Shown in pieces: positions 1 through 11,394 of a stretch of DNA of 64,000 bases. The stretch comes from Channallabes apus (taxonomy: Eukaryota > Chordata > Actinopteri > Siluriformes > Clariidae): contig CM060114.1 in assembly GCA_030522415.1 (NCBI GenBank), forward strand, positions 29,516,804 to 29,580,803, given 5' to 3'. A program made the translations under genes and the position numbers. Below the pieces are notes generated by a model. The model searched no databases. It was given only the letters and a program-made list of their open reading frames with translations, and had not been told where the DNA came from. Each line of letters opens with the position of its first letter. The stretch's first letter is position 1.

Positions 1-894
1 CTAGGCTTTTGGATCAACAGATTTTTAGAGGACTCTTCCACTGATGTTTGCTCATGCATGCGTGTGTGCGTGGATTCTGATGAGTAATCTGATGAATGAT
101 AGATTAAGTGACTCAGTGTTTGGCGTGAAAGTAAACTGTGTAAATGAGACTCGAATGTGCTGTCAACTGCGTGTTCTCACGGAGCAGCGGTACATTATGC
201 GTTGTAACCGCGAACACCTTTTCTCTCAAATGAACCCTCAATTCATGAACCTCGCATTACATCACGTTTTTGTTCTTTCATTCAGTACGTCCTTAGGTAA
301 AAATGATTTCCCAAGGGTTCGTTGGATAGTCAAGAGTACTTAACTTACTAAAATGGTTTCCACTTAATGTTGAAACTGTCTGTTATGCAGTTCTACACAC
401 TGGGAAAAAAATAATTAAATCTAAGTTATTTAAATCAATTGCTGAATTTTCAATTTAAATTGCGCAAGTGGAAAAAAAACTATTTTGGCCTAATATTATT
501 AGGGATGTAGCATGAGGATATCTTTTAGCGAACCCGAGAGTCATACTGTATGAATCCAAAAATTCTAGTACAGACAAATTGTGTTTGAAGACACCACACT
601 GTGTTTTCTATTGGTATATTCTGATTTAGTTTCCAGCACTACATGTCAAAATTCCAGCACCACATCTCAAAAAAACAGTTCAAACATCCCTGCTTCCAGC
701 TGTAACATACAGAGTACATGTCAAACATGCATTGATGCAGTCATCCTTAAATGTTATTGTTTCCATGGTAACAGCTTTACAGTACGTATGGGTTTCTACA
801 CCATATCTAAGGCTAACAGGTAAAACAAACTGTGTTGAATTACAAAGAAAATTTTAGAATTACTTTTGATTTCTGATTGTGCAGAGTAACAGAA

Positions 895-1435
895 AACAGT
901 TACGAGAGTAAAAACTCCTTTTATTTCTCTATATAATCCCCTGCTACACTAATGTACTTATACCAGTGTTTCACTAGTGCTTGGATATAATCACGGTGCA
1001 AAGTTTTCTCAGTACGCCAAAGCTATGACCTGCTAGGAGCTTCCTCCATCATGCATGAAACGCTGGCCTCCCAGGAACTCCTTTAACCTGTTGAAATGGC
1101 TTGAATTGAACAGGACATGTGGCAATAACAGCCGAGCAGCTGTTTCCTGCAATTTGGCAACATGTTATCTGTTGATTTTCTAGGATCAGATGTTCCTCTC
1201 ACTGAATAATCATGGGAACGACTACAGTGGGTTCTGAGCCACATTGGGCCAGAATCGTCATTCACAGACGTACTGTATACTGTAACCTGCTTTGAACAGT
1301 TTGCACCGTTCAAATGTTTTACTGCAGCAAACAGTCTCATCACCGTACCGTGCTTGACATTTTCTGTAAATGTCAATCGGTTTTACACCTTTTTACATGA
1401 CAAAGTCCTGGTTTGACTTGAACGCCTCTCATAAA
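895..1435 (-). mobile_element. Decayed mariner-family element (copy 1)
   Basis: This copy shares the block 'ctatataatcccctgctac' with copies at 13.7 and 59.6 kb. Its right end, about 1,407-1,430 (tttgacttgaacgcc), is the mariner terminal repeat seen at 46.6 and 60.07 kb. The left terminal repeat is worn. The interior is a broken transposase reading on the minus strand. Confidence 0.55.
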
Positions 1436-1989
1436 TGTATAATATGTGGAAAATATTCACACATCCTGGGGCATAGAATGTTTAAGAAGAACAAGTTCAT
1501 TTAAATATGGGAGATTAACTGTTTGTTTTGGTGTCTTGCTGAGACTCCAATTGAAACCTTATGTTTTTATCTTATTTCTATACAGAAAATATGGGTTAAT
1601 TTAGCCTCATGTAGAATATCTCTGCTGTGCTTTAAAAAAAACATGTGTTTAATTAACTTTTTTTATGTGTATATCCATAGCAGGTTTTTTTCATGATTCT
1701 TAAATAATTGTTCTCAGGAATTCATACATATAGTATGTAACGCATGTGTAATGTGCTTTAAAGGATGTAATTATTGATATGGAAATGGAAATTGCTGTTT
1801 ATGATTCCTCGTAAAACCATTTCAGAACTGTTTAGAACTAAAAGAGTTTTGCTATTTCCTTGTTATTTTTATTTAGCCAAGATTATAAGTGATAATCATT
1901 AAACACATTATTTGGTAATTGGCAAAACAAATATATTCGAGTGTTTAATTTTAAGTCCCGATAACATTGTGTTTGTATTTCTGCACATT

Positions 1990-2085
1990 ACCTTGCTCAT
2001 AAAAATGGGAATAAACACAATGGTCACCTCTCGCCTCCACGATCTAGTGGGACTACAGAGGCTCCTAGATGGAGATGGAGAGAAT
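1990..2085 (+). repeat. SINE tail fragment
   Basis: The stretch holding 'aaaatgggaataaacac' and 'gctcctagatggagatgg' matches the 3' part of the DANA-like SINE copy at 25.2-25.3 kb. It is a partial copy only. Confidence 0.35.
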
Positions 2086-2249
2086 TCACACGAGACGTAA
2101 ACATAATATATTGTACTGTATATAATCAACAGCCATAATGATAAAATCATTACCAGTCGTTTTGGTTTCCTCTTCTGCCACCTGGGCAGCTTTTGCCCCA
2201 CGGGATATGGCTCTGGGGTGTGCTTTTGTGTCTGGCTGGGATAGCACAT

Positions 2250-2440
2250 CAGGAGGTCAGTGGTTAAGGCATTGGACTACTGATCGGGAGGTCCAAAGTT
2301 GAAACCCTAAGCACCACCAAGTTGCTCTTGTTGGGCCCTTGAGCAAGGCCCTTAACCCACAACTGCTCAGATGTATAATGAGATAAAATATAAGCTGCTC
2401 TGGATAAGGGCATCTGCCAAATGACGTAAATGTAAATAGA
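2250..2440 (+). repeat. tRNA-derived SINE, V-SINE type
   Basis: A box A-like 'gtcagtggttaaggc' is followed by a box B-like 'ggtccaaagttgaaaccc', then 'ttgggcccttgagcaaggc'. The conserved fish SINE 3' region 'ggataagggcatctgcc' comes next, ending in an AAATGTAAAT tail. This is a polymerase III retroposon, not a tRNA gene. Confidence 0.75.
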
Positions 2441-4250
2441 TGCTATGGGTTATGGAAGTGGGGCCTGTGTGGATTGGACTTTTATGTCTGGTGTACCCCA
2501 TGTTCTGCTCGATTGGATTGCGATCTGGGGAGTTTGGAAGCCGGGTCAGCATCCTCGTGCTCTTTGCCTGTTGGACTTCTTGCGAAGTAGGCTATAGTGC
2601 ACTGGGTGTTCTCGTGCCTTTGGGGTCCAATCACCAGCAATGACTTATTTTTCAGAAATTTTTGGGATCGGACCCCACATGCACGGGTGAACATTTGGTG
2701 TCCACGATCTTGTCACCAGTTTACTGGTGTAAAGTTGGTGATCAATGCTGCTCAGTTCACCTGTCAGCTTTTCATAACCTTATGTACTGGGATCAGATGA
2801 TGTTGGGTTAGCTGTTATTGCATCACTGTTTACTTTTAATTAAAATAAAACATAAATGGGACTTTCATGAGACAGCATATTTTATTGTAGTCATGACTCA
2901 TGAGTTATCATTATCGTATAAACACTGTGATCTTTTATGTAGGCTGCACAAGCATGACAATGTGACACTTGGTTCTACAACTGAACAGACAAGGTTATGA
3001 TCTTACACTGCATATACAGTACAGTAGTATTAAAAGGTTGGTTTACACAGAAGCACATTTTGCACCTGAACAAAAAAGCGTTCACGCTATGGTCCAGAGA
3101 TCACGATGATGTCAGAGCCGTCTATGGCCACGAGCCTAAGGAGTGAATTTGGCTGTATATGCTGAGGTTGAGGAATGGCATACACTCTCTCTTCCCTGTG
3201 AGTCACTCCCCAATTATGGGCTTTTGTGAGCTCATGTACTGTATATACTGTAGAAGAAGGTTGACTCCACTTTCTTCCGTGTGCCATGCTGTCCTGAGAC
3301 CTGTCCATTACGCCTCACCACATTTCCTGATAATGTATTCATTCCACCTCAACCAGGCATAAGAACCATTACACTGCTTTCTCTTCACTAGGTTCCTGCC
3401 TTTGATATGACTCATATCATATTTTCACGCTTGCGCTATGATTACAAAAATAGAGACAACTGACAAGCATTATATCCTGTTCTGTTCTGTCCTGCCTTAC
3501 CTTGGATCGAATTGGGTCTTCTATTTCTATTTCAAATTCGATGTTACATTCATCTTTCAGTCTGGACCCCGCTGTATATGTAAATGTTGTATATGAACAA
3601 AGCTTGATATGAATGTTTATCTGTCTGTATATAAATCGTCTTAGTCATAAAATAAGTCAACGAGGGCAAATGTACGAAGTATATTTACAATAGAAGCCTA
3701 TATTAAATGATGTGCCAGTGTCTGTAAGGCTCATCAGGCATCAGTCTCGGGAAAATTGTCTCTTAAAATATACATCAAAAGAAGGAAGTGGAAGCAATTT
3801 ATTTTTAATCCGACTAATAACACCGTGAAACATGCCGCATATGCAGTCAGGTGGTAGACTAAGATCGGTCTTTGCTATCAGCATTTCTTTTCCATTTTCA
3901 ACTCGTTCACATCACTCATGACTGGAGCAAATATCTGGCTCCTATCATACAGTGGTTATAGTCCTTTTGGTAGTTTATCATGGGAATAGGAATTTCGACA
4001 GGTATAGCAGTTTCGTGCTGAGATCAGGTAAGCGAAAGACGCATAAGAAGAATGAAAAAAAGAAAACAGGATAAGCAGACTGTGTGGATAGAAACAAATC
4101 CTTTTTTAAAGATTTTGAAGATTGTTATTTACAGCAGTGCTGTGATAAGCATAAGCTGTGATAATGCCCAGGCAAAAAAAAGTCACCATCTGGATTTAAC
4201 CAAGAAAACAGTTAAGAGTCTTCCACTGGATAATTATTGTAGTGATTAAT
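2441..4250. other. Unassigned intronic DNA
   Basis: Here 2,480-2,760 looks like an old repeat, with a minus-strand frame containing SPDRNPIEQ, reminiscent of a Tc1-type transposase end. No exon, RNA gene or promoter was recognised in the rest. Confidence 0.3.
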
Positions 4251-4254
4251 ATGG

Positions 4255-4850
4255 TTCAGCTGGCAACAAGTTATTTAACCCTAACTGATGCAATGAGTAG
4301 CTTCTCAGTTCAAAGACACATCCTGTGGTCGTGGCAAAGATGTCACTCTGTTTCAGAAGGGTCAATTTAGCATGATGTGTCAAGCAAAGAAAACAACTAT
4401 TGTTGTGAAGAACTGTAAAACGCATTATTAAATCTTGGAGGGATAATGGTGAGGTTGCTTCTGTTGGTCAGGTCTACTGTAGGCTCAGCAATGTTATGTG
4501 CTCAGAAAATTATCGGTCAGCTGATAACCTGAATGTATTGAATGACCAGGTTTTTCCATAAATGTTTTTTTTTCCCCTGGCGGCATGGGAATTTTCCAGG
4601 ATGATGATGCCAGGATTCATTAGTTCAGGGAGCATGAGACGTACCACCACAGACCTTAAACTCATTGTGAATCTTGTGAGATGTGCTGGAGAAGGCTTTA
4701 TGCAGTGGTCTGACTCTCCCATCATCAATACAAGATCTTGGAGAGAAATTAATGTGACTCTGGATGGAAATAAATGTCGTGACAATACATAAGCTATCAT
4801 GCCATGGCTGCAATTTGACTCTTTTTGCCTAAGTAATGTATAAAACTATA
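4255..4850 (+). mobile_element. Tc1-like transposon relic
   Basis: Plus-strand fragments recall a Tc1 transposase. A helix-turn-helix-like part (VKRIIKSWRDNGEVASVGQV) precedes a catalytic-region remnant around 4,580-4,620 whose product resembles GIFQDDDARIH. Stops and frameshifts break the frame throughout. No terminal repeats were identified. Confidence 0.5.
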
Positions 4851-5875
4851 TATACATTACACCATCAACAGCAGTCTGAGCCAATAACACAAGGCAGGAT
4901 GGATGTATGCTTTCATGTTATTTACACCAAATTCTCACCCTACCGCCTGAATGTTGCAGCAGAAACAGAGACTAAGCAGACCAGTTACAGTACACCCATT
5001 GTTGTCTTCTGCTGCTGTTCCCATCTACTTGAAATTTCCAAAGGTTGTATATTCAGAGATACATCTTCGCCATACTGTACCTCAGGTATAACACGGTGCT
5101 TTTTGAGATACAGAGTTTGGGTTGCCTTTCTATCAGCCAGTATCCAACCAGTCTGGCCATTCTCCTCTGACCTCTGGCATCAACAAGGCATCTTTGCTCA
5201 GACACTCACTGGATATTTTCTCTTTTTCAGATTATTCTCTGTAAACTCTAAAGATGGTTATGCATAAAAAGACCATACAGCCTGACAGCGCAGGACATAT
5301 CAGCGGCAATGGCAAAAACATGAACAAAAGCCACTGGAGTTAAAAGAAGAGCAGTGTGCTGAATTGCAGAGGAAGACAGAATATCTCTCTCTAATGTCTC
5401 ATCACACTTTATATCACAGCAGGACAAAAAAGGGAGATGAAATGGAAAGAAACAGAGGATTAATTACAGCTTCCAGGTGTGTAACAAGCTAATTAGCATG
5501 CAAAGGCTCTTCATAGAGTTTATTTACTACTTCGAAAAAGAAAAAAGATAAACCTCTCCAGTCGAAGAACTACAAACCTGTGCAGCATTGCCGCACACCC
5601 AGCATGGCAGAGCGTAGAAATTATATTTATCTTACACGAAGAATATGTAGAATTGCACCTCGTACAGTGTGACAAGCAATAATCCTACAAGACTGCTGCA
5701 ATTGCACAGTATAGAAAAAAAAAGATCCTTATAGAGTTTTTAAGGGGTTCTTTGGGTAATCATTTTCCAAAAAGGGTTTTTACATAACAACATTGGTGAC
5801 AGAGAAACAGAAAGAGTGCATTTGTAGTGCTGTGCAGAAAACATTATAATCAGAAGTATAAAGATTTGTTTTTAT
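4851..5875. other. Unassigned intronic DNA
   Basis: A 143-codon plus-strand open frame (4,836-5,267) lacks recognisable domains and has no flanking splice sites I trust. No gene is called. Confidence 0.3.
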
Positions 5876-5879
5876 TAAT

Positions 5880-6040
5880 TTAGCAGCTCAGAGGTTAATG
5901 TACTGTGCTACGAGACCAGAGCATTGCCACAAAGTCCCTGCTTGTCCCTTAAGCAAAATGCTTAATCTTCAATTTCTCAGCTACATGCTTCAGAAAGTTG
6001 TATCTGCCAATAGAGTGAATTTATATAACTTATTTGCTAC
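5880..6040 (+). repeat. Degenerate tRNA-type SINE
   Basis: The sequence follows the layout of the 2.25 kb SINE: 'cagctcagaggttaatg', then 'cttgtcccttaagcaaaatgc', then 'tatctgccaatagag'. Many substitutions make it an old copy. Confidence 0.4.
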
Positions 6041-6266
6041 GAATGAATAAACCGTAATGCTTACCACACGCTGTTTTATTTTTTCTTTTTTCACTGCAGG
6101 TTCTGAATCAATTAATCAGTATGCTTTAATATTAGGCTGGAGGTTAAACCATCTGTACACACAGACATTTGATTAGCTGACTTATGGTCTATATAATTAG
6201 TCAGTGTTTGAACGAGGGGAAAACGTTGCACTGAGGGAAAAATAATCCAAGCTTGGATTATGGATA

Positions 6267-7060
6267 CACTATATTTCCAAAAGTATATGGACACCTGACC
6301 ATCACACCCTGAACACCCTAAACTCTTGGACTTGGTTGTATAGAATGTGTCACGGTATTGATGAAGGTAAACAAATGCAAGTGCAGATCAGCATTGGTTT
6401 ATTTATCAATAACAGACAATCCAAAACATGAGGCTGAATCGAGGTCAAGAACACACAAGAGTCAGACGAGGCGCAACCAGAATGTTCAAGGGCAAAACCA
6501 ATAATCAGAATAAAAAACCAAGCAGAGTATAAATCACAATCTCATAGGCAAAACAATGGATTGGTAATGTCAGACTAGGGCTTAAATACTTTTCACTGAA
6601 CTGAGGATTAGAGTTCTTTTTAATTAGGTGCTGTCTGTCTGAACACAGGTGTTGCAGGAAAAAAAGAGTGCTGTTAGGAGTTGGATTCCATGCCTTCTAT
6701 GTTTTTAGGCTGCATGGCAGTCTGGAAAATTGAGTTTCTTGTTGATGGACACAGTGAATGTGTGACAGAATTACTTTTTTCTTTGCTGGAGCATTAAAAA
6801 ATTGTTCCAGCATATTAATGACTCTGTGCACAAAGAATGCTCCATGAGGTATTAAGGTTGATGTCTTGTGAAGAGCCCAACTTCAAGGAACACCTATGGC
6901 ATGAACTGAAACTGGAGCCTCCTCATCATCCCAACATCCCTTCACTAAGGCTCTTGTATCTTAATGATCATAAATCCCTACAGCTACACTACGAAATCTA
7001 GTGGATATTCTTCTAGCAAAGGGATAGTGCACTCTTAATCTTAAGCATGCACATACTGTA
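6267..7060 (+). mobile_element. Tc1-like relic split by an LTR-like insertion
   Basis: The left end 'actatatttccaaaagtat' followed by 'ggacacctgacc' is the terminal repeat of a common fish Tc1-like family whose 3' end appears at 27.2 kb. After a 420-bp insertion, 6,785-7,000 resembles the 3' transposase region at 26.6 kb (for example 'cacctatggcatgaactg' beside 'cacctttgggaataactgg'). The coding potential is lost. Confidence 0.55.
6348..6767 (-). mobile_element. Candidate solo LTR inserted in a Tc1 relic
   Basis: The insert begins TGTCAC and ends GTGACA, giving a 6-bp inverted end with TG...CA borders. It is flanked by near-identical 5-mers, GAATG on the left and GAATT on the right. On the minus strand 'gtatttaagccc' resembles an LTR TATA region. 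Length (420 bp) and ends fit a solo long terminal repeat. No internal retroelement sequence adjoins it. Confidence 0.45.
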
Positions 7061-7099
7061 TGGGTTTAACTGCTCTCATGCCCACATGTTTGTGGCAAA

Positions 7100-7822
7100 A
7101 TAGTGTATTGTTTTCTCCAGTAAATAAAAAAAAAAACAGGTATAACAAGTGAATGAAAATGTTATACTTTGATCCAAGGTTCAATTTTCCTTTAGTCTTC
7201 ACTGTTAAGCCCTACTACATAGAGTATGGTGCTGTCCATGGTGCTGAACATTTACTACAGACACACTATCATAATGCCAATAAAGCACTTGTTCAGGTCC
7301 CAGATATAGCACTGCTATTTATATATTTCGTTTTCTACAGTTAAGTCATAGCCTTAGAGGGAATGCTTTATGAATCTTGAAACATTTAATTTTTTTTGCG
7401 TGTCAATACAAGGTCGCCCAGCTGCGTGCACAAAATACAAAGCTCAAAGAATCTTCTGAAAGTAGGATGTAAGCTTCACACTGCCTTGTTGGTGTGCTAG
7501 AAAGTGTTGAAAGATCAATGTGTTGATCTTAATATCAGTGGCAGCAAAAGTCGTTACGGAGCATGCGTGCACTGGACTTGGGCACTGCAAAGAATGAGAC
7601 TGTCAGCTTACTTTGACAGTGATGGATGTGGATGGCACAGATCATTAGAACAGTGCACACAATACAATACACAAGAGCTACACAGGTTTGTTCCAGCACA
7701 ATGCTGTTGAATTATGCATTGTTTTTTTGTTTTTTTGCCTATACATGGTTGATGCTTTCTTTTAATGCACAGGAAGAGCAGAAAGCCTGCGCGAGTAAAC
7801 GCATGCATAGGATGCGATCCCC

Positions 7823-7868
<46 letters not shown>

Positions 7869-8245
7869 CAGAAGGTTGGGGTTTTGATATATGTGTCACA
7901 AGCCGCCTCAAAGTCATTCATCTTATACCCATGTGAATTATGGACGCTGTGGCTTCTAGCACGAAGCCACAGATAGAAGGCGTTTTTCGAGGATACAGTA
8001 TGTCTGGATATATCCGAGGACACACACATACACATACACATACTCACACACTGAAGGATATTTCAAGGCTTTGTATCAGACTAAATGATGCAGACAAGAC
8101 ATTTCAGAAACATCAACCAGCTGTTAGGGAATCAGGGCTTGAAACAAACACACAGACACACACACACTTACAGTATAAAGTAAGACACATCCATTGCATG
8201 TGTAATGTGCAAGGAATGTTAGTTAGACTGGATGTAAATTGGATC
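7100..8245. other. Unassigned intronic DNA with simple repeats
   Basis: It contains a (GA)n tract at 7,829-7,867 and short CA tracts at 8,025-8,055 and 8,150-8,168. Nothing gene-like was seen. Confidence 0.4.
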
Positions 8246-8249
8246 CCTT

Positions 8250-8445
8250 TGGGGCTGTGGTGGCTCTAACATGAAGGCTTTGCGTTAGAGATCGGGGGTT
8301 CGAGCCCCAGCACAGCCGAGCTGACACTGTTGAACCCCTGAACAAGGCACTTAACCCTATGTGCTCCAGGGATGCTGTATCCTGGCTGACCCTGCACTCG
8401 GACCCCAGATGCCTAACTGCGGTATGCAAAAATGTCTATATTTTT
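8250..8445 (+). repeat. tRNA-derived SINE (second type)
   Basis: Box A-like 'gtggctctaacatgaagg' and a near-consensus box B 'gggttcgagcccc' sit about 35 bp apart. They are followed by 'gaacaaggcacttaaccc', typical of fish tRNA SINEs. The tail is AT-rich. Confidence 0.65.
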
Positions 8446-8674
8446 TTCACCATGCTGTAAAGGTACATGTGAGTATAAAATAACTGAATCTTTTTCTTAT
8501 TATCATATTTAGTCTAATTCTGCCATGCATTTGTGGGCACATCAACAAGCACTAACTAAGGAGACATGATGACATTTTTTTTTAAATCTGTGCAATAGGT
8601 CGCCACTGAAGAACTTGGACTATCATGAGAACTTAGATAAGGACAGAGGACCAGAGGACAGGATGAGGACTTAC

Positions 8675-8837
8675 CGAATCTCAGGACGTGCGGCATGGCG
8701 AGACTGCAGCGCGTAAAGAGCGCAAGCAGCAGCAGCAGCAGCAGTGATAGTGGTAGTGATGGTTGTGGTGGTGGTGATGGTGATGGTGGTGATGGTCTCG
8801 GTGCGAAACCGACGATCCGCGCGCTGACTCTGCTCAT
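8675..8837 (-). CDS. grik2: Kainate glutamate receptor (GluK2-like), first coding exon with signal peptide
   Basis: Read on the minus strand, ATG at 8,837 opens 54 codons plus one base. They begin MSRVSARIVGFAP, pass through a Pro/Ser-rich stretch, a hydrophobic core LSLLLLLLLALF and a cleavage-like TRCSLA, and end MPHVLRFG at a good donor (G|gtaagt). The mature start HVLRFG followed by a phase-1 intron matches the known start of kainate receptor subunits. GluK2 has this form, while GluK1 and GluK3 have VLRIG or VIRIG. GluK2 forms glutamate-gated cation channels at synapses, and this exon supplies the ER-targeting peptide. The leucine run is coded by a CTG repeat and the Pro/Ser run by a CCATCA-type repeat. 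An upstream frame stays open but is low-complexity CA/GT sequence, so the internal ATG is preferred. The family call is strong, the exact paralogue less so. Confidence 0.72.
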
Positions 8838-9146
8838 TTTACCGCCGCTGGTTCTGTTCCATCTTACAGGTGGAAACGAGCCTGGACCTCCGCGCGCGCC
8901 TCCGTGCAAGTGCGTCCGTCGCTGTGTATGCGCGAGCGTGCGTGCGTGCGTGCGGTCGTGCGCGCGCGCGCGTGCGTGCGGTGGCTCGCGCGCGCGTGTG
9001 TGAGTGTGAGTGTGTGTTGCTATAAAGGCTCTTGACGTGGCGGAGACATCACAGCATGGACGCACACCGTCTCCAGTGCGACCTCCATCTGTGACAGTGA
9101 AAAATCCGGAGGCCCAAGGAAAATGTGTGTGTGTGAGAGAGAGATA

Positions 9147-9178
<32 letters not shown>

Positions 9179-9260
9179 AGCTGCCCACGCGCCCGGGTAT
9201 ACTGCACTGCCGCACCGCCTGTGACGTCGAGCCGTGTGTGTGTGTGGAGTGTGTGTGTGT
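8838..9260 (-). promoter_or_regulatory. grik2: CpG-island promoter and 5' UTR of grik2-like gene
   Basis: This is a GC- and CpG-rich block of alternating CG and TG runs directly upstream of the kainate receptor start codon, in otherwise AT-rich DNA. It grades into (GT)n and (GA)n tracts at 9,123-9,180 and 9,235-9,275. No clear TATA box was seen. Length, CpG density and position suit a brain-gene promoter and leader, but the transcription start cannot be placed from sequence alone. Confidence 0.5.
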
Positions 9261-9692
9261 GTGGGAGAGAGAGAGGCTTGTGGTATCCCATAGTTTCTAA
9301 TTCATTGTTCATTCATTCAAGTCTTGCTCTTCTCCTTACACTGCTGAAAGTTTTACTGAATGGGTTAGATTTTTTTGTATTATTTCTTTTCTTTTTTTTT
9401 TTGTTAGTCACATGAAAATCAATACGGCGTTCATAAATCTTTGCAACTTTCCAGGGTACTTAACTGATTAAAACTGAAGAAAGAAAAAAAGAAAGAAACT
9501 CAAGATTTTATGACGAAAGATGCATGACAAAGAAACTCACTGCACCCTTTTGATTTAAATTTTATTTTTTTAATCATTTTATCACTTAAAAAAAGTGCTA
9601 GGGTTTGGAGAGGAAACGTACAGAGCTCCTCTGGTTATATTCAGTGGGGGAAAAAATAATAAGAATTCTGTGGTCATGACTTTACTTTAGTG
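9261..9692. other. Upstream flank of grik2-like promoter
   Basis: AT-rich DNA with a T-run at 9,370-9,402 and no recognised gene. It ends at the 8-bp target duplication of the next hAT element. Confidence 0.3.
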
Positions 9693-10424
9693 CAGTGGTT
9701 CTCAAAGTGTGGGGCGCGCCCCACTAGTGGGGAATACAGACATAACAGGTGGGGCGCAATGAACCGGAGGAAATTAGTGGAAAATAACAGGAAAGTACCT
9801 ATTCTAATTCATGCTTTTCTTTATTGATAATGAAGAGCGTACGCTCAAAACTAAACAATCACACACAAATAAATGGATCATTAATACAAGTAAATTTAAA
9901 ATAACATCAGTTGTGGGCCGGGAGAAAAAGTGGAACAATAATGCAACAATAATGGTTTAACGTCGGACCAACTTGAGCAGCGCTGCTCGAATCACAAACC
10001 TGCGCGAGCCACTGGGCAGCGCTGCGCGACTCAGAAATAAACCGCGCCGACCATCAAAATACATTTTACCCCGCTGGGATGTGCACGTACAAAACAGGCA
10101 TGGCAAGGCGGAAACAATATTAAACAGTCCTGACATTTTAAATAAATAGTTTTTAAATAAAACACAGGGGGTCACGCAGGTTTGTGATTCGAGCGGCGCT
10201 GCGCGATCCACCGGGCTGCGCAAATAAACCAGATCATCACTGCGCTATCCAGATAGTCGTGCTGCGCTGTATTTGCGCAGATATTTGGTTCAATCGGGTG
10301 CCGCGGTTTCGTCCCACTTTTGATGTGTTTGGCTTCACATACACCGACAAGAAGAAGACGCTGCAGCAGTGAATTTACTTACATGTGACGAAACCAACAA
10401 TGAGGAGATTGTAAAGAAAAAAGG

Positions 10425-10625
10425 TGCCTCGTCTGTAGTGTGGAATTGGTTTGGGTAGAAGAAAAGTGATACGAATGAGATGAACGTGATTTGGAAGGTA
10501 CGCAAGTGCACTGTTTTAACAAGTGGTGGAAACACGTCAAACCTTTTCTATCATCTGAATTCCAAGCATCCAAACGATTATGGCCAAAGTAAAAAAAATG
10601 CGGCAAACCCCAGCAATTCACAGTT
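10425..10625 (+). pseudogene. BED zinc finger fragment of a nested hAT
   Basis: A broken plus-strand frame gives SSVVWNWFG, then a region with VLTSGGNTSNLFYHLNSKHP. This is the cysteine/histidine half of a BED finger as found in ZBED-type hAT transposases. It has an in-frame TAG after WFG. The gene was not recognised as a domesticated ZBED. Confidence 0.5.
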
Positions 10626-10799
10626 TAAATAAAATTACATAAAAAAATTAAATTATGTAAAACAGTTTTGTTGTGTTTTAATTTTTATTTATGCATTTTC
10701 AGATACAAATTGCTATATTGTGATATATATCGTTATCGAGGTAGAAAATAGCTTCTACCGTGATGGAAGATTTTGGTTATATCACCCACCCCTAATGAA

Positions 10800-11109
10800 T
10801 CTTGAGCTTGGATTCATGGTGATGATGGTGGGGGCAGAAGAGAGACCCGTGTGTGTTTTGTGTCTTAAACTGCTGGCAGCAGACAGCATGAGACCCAACA
10901 AATTAGGAAGACACTTAGAGACAACACACTCCAGTCACGTTAATAAACCACTGGACGACTTTGAAAGAAAGCTGGCAGAATACAGACAGCAGGAGAATCG
11001 CATGGTAACATCTGAATCAGTGGACAGCAAAGCACAAATGGCTTCATTCAAAGTTACATACAGAATTGGCCAGTGCAAAAAAAGCTACAAACGATTGCTG
11101 AGCAGCTAA
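10800..11109 (+). pseudogene. BED-finger N-terminus of a Charlie/ZBED5-like hAT transposase
   Basis: The frame includes RPVCVLCLKLLAADSMRPNK followed by LGRHLETTHSSH. The spacing C-x2-C...H-x4-H is that of a BED-type DNA-binding finger. It continues DDFERKLAEYRQQ, the usual coiled stretch after it. It stops at 11,107-11,109 with no catalytic core following, so it is a truncated remnant within the 9.7-11.3 kb element. Confidence 0.6.
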
Positions 11110-11394
11110 TAAACATGGGGTCAATTATGCAAAGATAAGTGACAACGTAAGCCTTTTATAACAATTGCACGTGTATTTTATCTGTTTTTAACTTGGTGGT
11201 GTTTGATCTTATTGGTTTAGAAATTGATATTTAAATAAACAGTAAACTTGGCCGATTTCGTTATTATTTTGTTGATAAGTGGGGCTTGAAAATTCGCTCA
11301 CCCCCTTAAGTGGGGAATGACAGAAAAAGTTTGAGAACCACTGCTTTAGTGTAGAAACACATGGCAACTGTAGCTAGGGCTTGGAGAGACTATC

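Larger units (their letters stand above)
1..9260 (-). other. grik2: grik2 locus, 5' end (exon 1, promoter, part of intron 1)
   Basis: The first coding exon at 8,675-8,837 runs leftwards, so everything from 8,674 down to 1 is inferred to be intron 1 of a kainate receptor gene. GRIK family genes are known for very long first introns. No second exon (the start of the ligand-binding amino-terminal domain) was recognised in 1-8,670. This stretch contains only repeats: a mariner relic, tRNA-type SINEs, two Tc1 relics, a solo-LTR candidate and microsatellites. The gene span rests on one exon, so the intron assignment is inference. Confidence 0.55.
9693..11343 (+). mobile_element. hAT transposon with perfect 8-bp target duplication
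   Basis: The ends are inverted repeats: 'cagtggttctcaaag' on the left and 'tttgagaaccactg' on the right. The flanks are identical 8-mers CTTTAGTG (9,685-9,692 and 11,344-11,351), the hallmark of hAT insertion. The interior encodes remnants of two BED-type zinc fingers and no full dimerisation or transposase domain, so it cannot move alone. A second hAT end, 'ttatatcacccacccct', near 10,778-10,794 suggests a nested insertion. Confidence 0.8.

Noticed and set aside
4836..5267. 143-codon open frame as a gene
   Set aside because: No recognisable domain, no codon bias visible, no supporting splice or promoter signals.
8250..8445. tRNA gene (good box B)
   Set aside because: Lacks a cloverleaf acceptor stem and continues into a SINE body and tail. 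The same applies to the DANA-like heads.
8695..9003. 102-codon plus-strand frame with Ser run and hydrophobic segment
   Set aside because: It is the antisense of the grik2-like exon and CpG island. The minus strand has the signal peptide, conserved HVLRFG and donor in phase.
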